From an uncultured Bradyrhizobium sp. (GTDB taxonomy: Bacteria > Pseudomonadota > Alphaproteobacteria > Rhizobiales > Xanthobacteraceae): DNA of 64,000 nucleotides. Shown piece by piece: positions 59,096-64,000 of this stretch (within the stretch, counting starts at the first letter, position 1; the number at the start of each line of letters is the position of its first letter). Both the position numbers and the translations under genes were made by a program. The DNA is taken from the NCBI RefSeq assembly GCF_936943645.1, contig NZ_CAKZJO010000057.1, positions 124,001 through 188,000 on the forward strand. The letters run 5' to 3'. Under the pieces are notes generated by a model. That model saw only the letters and a list, made by a program, of their open reading frames with translations. It did no database searches and was not told the DNA's origin.

Positions 59096-59127
59096 CAAAA
59101 AATCGCGTCATTCGATCGAATGACGCG
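59096..59127 (-). terminator. Intrinsic terminator after the first LuxR gene
   Basis: A perfect 24-bp palindrome, CGCGTCATTCGATCGAATGACGCG at 59104-59127, is followed on the minus strand by ATTTTTTG. It lies 75 bp downstream of the LuxR gene's stop, correctly oriented as a rho-independent terminator. Confidence 0.75.
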
Positions 59128-59201
59128 CGATAACTTACTGATGATGTCTCGGCTTGAACCTTTCGCGAGCTGCAGTGACGCGCTCGCGAGCGCGATGCCG
59201 G

Positions 59202-60332
59202 TCAGTGCAGCAGCGGGTTGGAGAATCCCGCGGCGAGCTTGACCAGATCGGCCTGGCGTGAGACGCCGGTCTTGGCGAAGACGCGATGCAGATGCGTCTT
59301 CACCGTCGTCTCGGCGATCCCCAATGCCGCCGCGGTCTCCGGCACGCCGCCGACTTCGACGATCGACTGCAGGACCCTCAGTTCCGCCGGCGTCAGCTCG
59401 AACGTGCGATCGATCAGACCGGCGCACGAGCGACTGTCGAGTTCCGCCTTCCAGACGAGCAAGGCCCCGACCGCCGATGTACGCTCTGTTGCGCCGTCGC
59501 GCAGCAGCGACGGCAACGCAATCACGTGAGCGACGTAGTGCGATCCGTCATGCGCCATCAGAGGGATCTTCCGGCCAATCGCCGCCGCGACGGCCACCTC
59601 TGCCGGATCACGGAAGATGTTGCGCAGGGCGAGATTCGCCTCGGAGGATCTCGTCACGAGCCGGCCCGCCATCGAACGCAGGACGTCGTCGGCCGCGAGG
59701 ATCGTCTCCGCGGCCGGATTGCTGTGAACGATGCGGCAAGCCGAATCGAGCAGGATGACGCCGGCATTCAGCCGATCCACGACGTCGGCGAGCGCGGTCG
59801 CGCGCTGCTGCTTCCGCTCGATCGCGCGATTGATCAGCAGCGCCCGGCTCGCATGCGGGGCCAGGGACCGCATGCGCGCACGTTGCTCGGCGTCGAGCAT
59901 CTCCTTGCCCGGAATGACGGTCATCAACATCGGGCACGGCGACTTCGACTGCTCCAGCACGACGTTGGCAACGTCGACGCAGCCCTGGGGACGCAGCCAT
60001 TCCTGGTAGAAGCGCCCGCGGCGGTACTCGTCGAAATTCACGAGGTCCGGAATGTTGCGCACCTCGCCGTACTGGGGAAGCCGAGCGAGCGGATCGTAGC
60101 GGGAGTAAGTCTCGGAATAGAGCTGGATGTAGTGCGGATCGACGCCGCAATAATAGTGGGTGGCTCCCGACTTGCTGACCGTGTCCTTCGAGATCAGGCC
60201 GCAAGCCTGGCTGCCAATGAACGCATTGAGCATGACGACGACATCGCTCCACAACTCAGGGTGGAGCCCTGCATCGTAGATGCTCTCGATCAGCTCGGAA
60301 TGCTTGGGAACTCGGGACATCCGAAGAGCCAT
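59202..60332 (-). CDS. LuxR-family transcriptional regulator (paralog A)
   Basis: A 376-aa regulator. The N-terminal ~200 residues form a sensory region (GSQACGLISKDTVSKSGATHYYCG; LARLPQYGEVRNIPDLVNFDEYRRGRFYQEW), a PAS-like piece follows (AGVILLDSACRIVHSNPAAETIL), and the C-terminal LuxR helix-turn-helix is LTPAELRVLQSIVEVGG...TAAALGIAETTVKTHLHRVFAKTGV. Ligand unknown; it is not an acyl-homoserine-lactone domain I recognise. Same architecture as the upstream paralog, 100 bp away. A strong terminator follows. Confidence 0.87.
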   Translation of the reverse strand: MALRMSRVPKHSELIESIYDAGLHPELWSDVVVMLNAFIGSQACGLISKDTVSKSGATHYYCGVDPHYIQLYSETYSRYDPLARLPQYGEVRNIPDLVNFDEYRRGRFYQEWLRPQGCVDVANVVLEQSKSPCPMLMTVIPGKEMLDAEQRARMRSLAPHASRALLINRAIERKQQRATALADVVDRLNAGVILLDSACRIVHSNPAAETILAADDVLRSMAGRLVTRSSEANLALRNIFRDPAEVAVAAAIGRKIPLMAHDGSHYVAHVIALPSLLRDGATERTSAVGALLVWKAELDSRSCAGLIDRTFELTPAELRVLQSIVEVGGVPETAAALGIAETTVKTHLHRVFAKTGVSRQADLVKLAAGFSNPLLH

Positions 60333-60432
60333 GATTGAACGCGGAGATTGCGGGAATGTTTGTTCATGCCCTGCGGCTACTGTGAGTCTGTCAGGGCGAC
60401 AAAAGGTTCAACTCCGGCAACGATTGGGCGGA

Positions 60433-61551
60433 TCAATTCACGAGCGGATTGGCAAATCCAGCCGCGAGCTTGACGAGATCGGCCTGCCGGCTGACGCCCG
60501 TCTTGGCGAAGATGCGATGCAGATGTGTCTTTGCCGTGGTTTCCGCGATGCCCAGCGACGAAGCGGTTTCCGGGACGCCGCCGATTTCGACGATCGCCAG
60601 AAACACGCGCAGCTCTGCCGGCGTCAGATCGAAGGTCCGCGCGATCAATTCACCATATGATGGCCCGCCAAGCGACACCTTGCGCAGCAGCAGCGCACCG
60701 GCGGCATCGACGACACGTTCGCTGCCGTTCCGCAGCACGGACGACAACGGCAAGAGATGAGCGACGTAGCGCTCGCTGCTGGACGACAGCAGCGGCATGG
60801 CATGACCGCCTGAGGCGAGCGGCGGAGCATCGCCGCGGTCCGCGAGCGCTTCGCGCAACGCCTGATTGGCCTCCATGCTGGAGGTCACGAGCTGCCCGGC
60901 GACCGACCTGACCACGTCGTCGGCCGCGAGAAGAGCGTGACCGGCCGAATTCGCGTGCACCACCCGGCAGAGGCCGTCGAGCAGGAAAATCCCGGCCGTC
61001 AAATTGTCGAGGACATCGGCCAGTGCCGTCGCCAACGTCAGTTGCGCGCCCATGGCGCGGTTGATCAGGAGCGCCCGGCTGGCGTGCGGCACAAGGAGCG
61101 AGAGGCGATCCTTCATGCTCCGATCGACCATGCGGCGGCCCGACAGCACGGTCATCATCACGGGGCAGTTTGCATTGGACATCTCGAGCACGACGTTGGC
61201 CGCATCGCTGCAGCCCTGCGGCTGCATCCATTCCTGGTAAAAACGCCCCTTGCGATACTCCACGAAATCGACGAGGTCCGGCACACTCACAACCCAGCCG
61301 TGTGGCGGCAGGACGCTGAGCGGGTCGAACTTCGAATGCGTGTCGGCATAGAGCCGGATGAAATGCGGGTCAGCTCCGCAATAGTAGTGAGTGACGCCGA
61401 ACTTGCTGATCGAGTCCTTCGAAAATACGCCGCAAGCCTGGCCGCCGACGAAATCCCGAATGCCGGCGACGGCCTCGTTCCAGCGGGACGGATCGATCCC
61501 GGCATCGTAGATGGTCTCGACGAGGTCCGGCAGTTTCTGCGGTCCGTGCAT
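60433..61551 (-). CDS. LuxR-family transcriptional regulator (paralog B)
   Basis: A 372-aa paralog of the next gene, with the same order of parts: GGQACGVFSKDSISKFGVTHYYCGADPHF, EYRKGRFYQEWMQPQGC, a PAS-like AGIFLLDGLCRVVHANSAGHALL and the C-terminal helix-turn-helix (VPETASSLGIAETTAKTHLHRIFAKTGV). The start MHGPQKLPDLV (61551) aligns with paralog A; the track start is 168 nt too long. Likely a tandem duplication. Lies between the autotransporter end and paralog A. Confidence 0.87.
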   Translation of the reverse strand: MHGPQKLPDLVETIYDAGIDPSRWNEAVAGIRDFVGGQACGVFSKDSISKFGVTHYYCGADPHFIRLYADTHSKFDPLSVLPPHGWVVSVPDLVDFVEYRKGRFYQEWMQPQGCSDAANVVLEMSNANCPVMMTVLSGRRMVDRSMKDRLSLLVPHASRALLINRAMGAQLTLATALADVLDNLTAGIFLLDGLCRVVHANSAGHALLAADDVVRSVAGQLVTSSMEANQALREALADRGDAPPLASGGHAMPLLSSSSERYVAHLLPLSSVLRNGSERVVDAAGALLLRKVSLGGPSYGELIARTFDLTPAELRVFLAIVEIGGVPETASSLGIAETTAKTHLHRIFAKTGVSRQADLVKLAAGFANPLVN

Positions 61552-61613
61552 GGCTCGAAATGACAATGATTGATCAATGCCGGCGAGAATAACACGACCC
61601 ACGCATGCGACAT

Positions 61614-61662
61614 CCTCCGATCGGAGGAGGCGTCGGCCGGGCGGATGGCACCCGGCCGACGC
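61614..61662 (-). terminator. Strong hairpin after the autotransporter gene
   Basis: GCGTCGGCCGGG at 61630 and CCCGGCCGACGC at 61651 form a perfect 12-bp stem with a 9-nt loop, followed on the minus strand by a second perfect palindrome, CCTCCGATCGGAGG. No T-run, so a non-canonical terminator or mRNA-protecting structure. Confidence 0.55.
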
Positions 61663-61696
61663 GCACCGCGTTCGGGCCGCCAGGGCTGATGCCGGC

Positions 61697-64000
61697 TCAG
61701 AACGCGACGCGAACACCACCCTTGGCCGAGCCGGTGCGGCTCTGGTCGGACATCACCGTGCCCTCCACCGCGCCGAACACGGAGACGTTGGCCGTGGCGT
61801 GATAGTCGAAACCGAGGCCGGCGACGGCACCGACGGTGCTGCGGCTGCCCGGGGTGACGAAGGACAAATTCTGGCCGAGCAGCACCGTATTGATGCTGGT
61901 GTCGCCCGCGCGCTGCAGCGCGATCACGCCACCATGGATGTTGGCCTTCAGCTCGCCGCCGGCGAAGCCGGTGACGCGGGACAGGTCGACCTCGCCGCGC
62001 TCCTCGAAATCCTGCAGCGTGCGACCGCCGACGGACAGCGACTGCGCCGAGCCGCTCTCGCTATACCCGTCGAAGCGGCCGGCGACGTAACGCAGCCGCG
62101 CCGTCGGCGTCAGCACGTAGCCGTTGCCGATGTTGAGCCTGTAGCCGTAGGCCACCTCCGGGCTGACATACCAGCCGCTGTAGTTCGCCGTGGCCGTCTC
62201 CATACCGCCGACGGCCGCATTGTTCAGCACCAGACGGCGCGACCTGTTGTCGGCATTGCCGCCCTGGATCGTGAAGTCGAAGAACTGCGAGGCCCATTCG
62301 AAACGGCTGTAGGCGCCGGCGAAGACGTAGTTGGTGTCGACCGACTGCGAGTTGAGGTCGACCGAGAGACCGCCCTGCCCGCCGCCGAGGAAGGCGCCGA
62401 CCAGCCAGTCCGGCCGCACCTTGCGGTCGATACCGATCGCCCCACCCCATGCCGTCGAGGTCGCGCGCAGCGTCGACGCCGTCTCGTCCTGGATACGCTG
62501 CCCGCCAAAGCTGTTGGCCCAGACCGTGATCGGCGCCGGATCGGTCCAGAGGCTGCGCGGCGCTTTGGTGAAGGGCCCGGCCTGCGCCGTTTCAGGCGCA
62601 TAGGCCATCGCCATCATGTTGCTGCCGGCTGTACCCGTGCCGCCGCTCAGGCGCCCCTGCACCAGCGAAGAGACGCCGCCGGTGAAGTCCATCAGCGTAC
62701 GGTCGGTCTGCGCCAGCGCGGTCGGATCGAGCGTCGCCAGCGTCAGGCCGGAGGTGACCGAGGGACCGTTGAAGCTGCCGTTGGAGATATTGGTCTTGAT
62801 CGTACCCTCGAAGTTGACGAAGGTCGGCAGGTTGATCGTCGTCAGCGAAGACACCTTGCTGCTGATCGGCGACAGGTTGACGTTGACGACGTCGGCACCG
62901 AATTCGAAATCGACCACGCCGTTGATCTTCGAGCCCGGCAGCAGCGTCAGCGTGTCAGCAGCATTCGACAGCAGGATCGCGGTGCCGCCGGTTCCGGTGA
63001 TCGTGCCCGAATTCGTGATGTTCGCGCCACCACCCACGCTGATACCGGTGCCACCGGAAATGACGCCGGAGTTGAACACGGTCGCGGTGGTGGCCGCTCC
63101 GATGCCGCCGCCTGCTGTTCCCGAGATGGCCCCCGCGTTGTTGACGACGAGATTCCCCTGCGCAACGATGCCATGAAGGCTGCCCGAAATGCTGCCGCCC
63201 CCAGCGTTCGTCAAGCCGAGACTGCCGAGGGTCTGGATGCCGTACCTTCCCGAGATCGTGCCCGCATTGAAGATCTGCGCCTGCCCTTGCGCAAAGACCC
63301 CTGGAGCAACCAGCGCACCCTGGATGGTGCCCGAGTTGCTCAAGGTGAGATCGCCGAAGACCTGAACCGCGCTTCCAGCCACCGACCTCAGGATGCCGGA
63401 ATTGCTGATGGCGGCGGACTGCGCGTCGATGGCAGCCCCACCGAGGGTCGATTCCATGATGCCGGCGTTGCTGACCCTGACGTCGGCGCCTCTAACGGCA
63501 AACTGGCCGGCGGAAATCAATCCGCCCGCCGCGTTCTCGACGGTCGCCGTGCCGGTGGCGAGGACACCGATTCCGCCGCCAATCCCACCCTTGATTGTCC
63601 CCGCATTGAATACGCTGGCGTTTGCGCCCGCAGAAATCGCGACAGCCCCTAGGCTCGTGCCCTGGATCGTCCCGCCTGCATTGTTGTTCGCGGCAACTGC
63701 GCCTGTCGACGTGCGGATCGCGTATCTTTCGCCCGAAATCAGACCGATGTTGGCCGTCACATTCACTGTGTCGCCGTCGATGCCGATACCTCCGGTCGCT
63801 AGCGCAGATATTTGCCCGGCATTGGCGACCGTAACCGTGGTCGCCAGGATGGCCTTGCCGTTGGCGTCGAGCGCCGAGATCGTGCCGCCCTCATTGTTGG
63901 AAACGTTTGCCGTGTTTGCCGTAATGCCACGTGTGCCGCCGGAGATGATGCCGGTATTTGCCGACAACACCACCCCATCTGCTTCGATCGCCGCGCCGTT
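61697..64000 (-). CDS. Autotransporter with outer-membrane beta-barrel (N-terminus beyond window)
   Basis: The C-terminal 767 residues of a type Va secreted protein. The passenger part is built of repeated NAGxISG/NSGTIxG units ([30 protein letters not shown]), a beta-helix pattern. From about 500 residues before the end comes the autotransporter barrel ([35 protein letters not shown]) ending in GGVRVAF with a terminal Phe. The frame is open to the right edge; the GTG at 63973 in the track is internal. Function likely adhesion or surface display, unproven. Confidence 0.88.
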   Translation of the reverse strand, partial: NGAAIEADGVVLSANTGIISGGTRGITANTANVSNNEGGTISALDANGKAILATTVTVANAGQISALATGGIGIDGDTVNVTANIGLISGERYAIRTSTGAVAANNNAGGTIQGTSLGAVAISAGANASVFNAGTIKGGIGGGIGVLATGTATVENAAGGLISAGQFAVRGADVRVSNAGIMESTLGGAAIDAQSAAISNSGILRSVAGSAVQVFGDLTLSNSGTIQGALVAPGVFAQGQAQIFNAGTISGRYGIQTLGSLGLTNAGGGSISGSLHGIVAQGNLVVNNAGAISGTAGGGIGAATTATVFNSGVISGGTGISVGGGANITNSGTITGTGGTAILLSNAADTLTLLPGSKINGVVDFEFGADVVNVNLSPISSKVSSLTTINLPTFVNFEGTIKTNISNGSFNGPSVTSGLTLATLDPTALAQTDRTLMDFTGGVSSLVQGRLSGGTGTAGSNMMAMAYAPETAQAGPFTKAPRSLWTDPAPITVWANSFGGQRIQDETASTLRATSTAWGGAIGIDRKVRPDWLVGAFLGGGQGGLSVDLNSQSVDTNYVFAGAYSRFEWASQFFDFTIQGGNADNRSRRLVLNNAAVGGMETATANYSGWYVSPEVAYGYRLNIGNGYVLTPTARLRYVAGRFDGYSESGSAQSLSVGGRTLQDFEERGEVDLSRVTGFAGGELKANIHGGVIALQRAGDTSINTVLLGQNLSFVTPGSRSTVGAVAGLGFDYHATANVSVFGAVEGTVMSDQSRTGSAKGGVRVAF

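Noticed and set aside
60368-60397. GCCCTG...CAGGGC inverted repeat between the LuxR paralogs as a terminator
   Set aside because: Only 6-bp arms with an 18-nt loop and no T-run on either strand.
61577-63652. 691-aa plus-strand ORF
   Set aside because: Antisense of the autotransporter; low-complexity Arg/Gly/Asp-rich translation.
62900-63700. Short repeated stretches that might suggest a CRISPR array
   Set aside because: Repeats are imperfect, codon-periodic and translate to NAG/NSG beta-helix units of the autotransporter; no constant repeat with unique spacers.

Overview
The window looks like chromosomal DNA from a Bradyrhizobium-type alphaproteobacterium. It is uniformly GC-rich and densely coding. 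It carries iron-control-element-like sites, an IalB-like protein, many sugar-acid and ABC/Bug uptake genes, and short 'GTCATTCCGGG...CCCGGAATGAC' intergenic repeats of a kind I associate with Bradyrhizobium. I see no insertion sequence, integrase, prophage or CRISPR array. Genus assignment is inference, because no rRNA or species marker is present.

Layout. 1-2.7 kb: a family III CoA-transferase (cut by the left edge), a small coiled-coil protein and an SCP2-type thiolase. 2.8-15.2 kb: a divergent sugar-acid locus. The minus arm runs ABC ATPase, Tat-exported binding protein, two permeases, a DenD-like dehydrogenase, KDG kinase and KDPG aldolase. The plus arm runs LacI regulator, [2Fe-2S] sugar-acid dehydratase, two SDR dehydrogenases and a GFA protein. 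Two matching TGGTAGCG operators flank lacI and tie the arms together. 15.3-16.5 kb: a site-2 protease and a small membrane protein. 16.5-22.4 kb: an iron-uptake block (siderophore receptor, PiuC-type dioxygenase, ExbB, ExbD, TonB, and a small 79-aa gene) with two ICE-like palindromes. 22.7-27.6 kb: an RND efflux pair and an IalB-like protein. 27.6-31.7 kb: an arylsulfatase divergent from a TetR regulator across a palindrome, a Sel1-like protein and a DUF1428 protein.

31.9-36.3 kb holds the least understood unit: a co-directional trio made of a secreted DUF3616 protein, a large secreted mono-haem protein with a cysteine-rich tail, and a two-domain DUF5675-like/lysozyme-like protein. tRNA-Gln(CTG) follows. 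36.7-44.3 kb is a second catabolic cluster (Bug binding protein, iron alcohol dehydrogenase, PdxA2, four-carbon acid-sugar kinase, GlcD-type FAD dehydrogenase, DapA-type aldolase) with a divergent IclR regulator and a perfect palindrome between them. Kinase plus PdxA2 is the known D-threonate route to DHAP.

44.4-52.1 kb: RNase Z, a membrane-anchored double ABM protein, guanine deaminase, an MFS exporter, an amidase and a lytic transglycosylase-like protein. 52.4-57.8 kb: a second RND pump with a divergent TetR regulator and a 16-bp palindrome. 57.8-59 kb: a TauE/SafE permease and two small overlapping genes. 59.2-61.6 kb: tandem paralogous LuxR-type regulators. 61.7 kb to the right edge: the C-terminal part of a large autotransporter.
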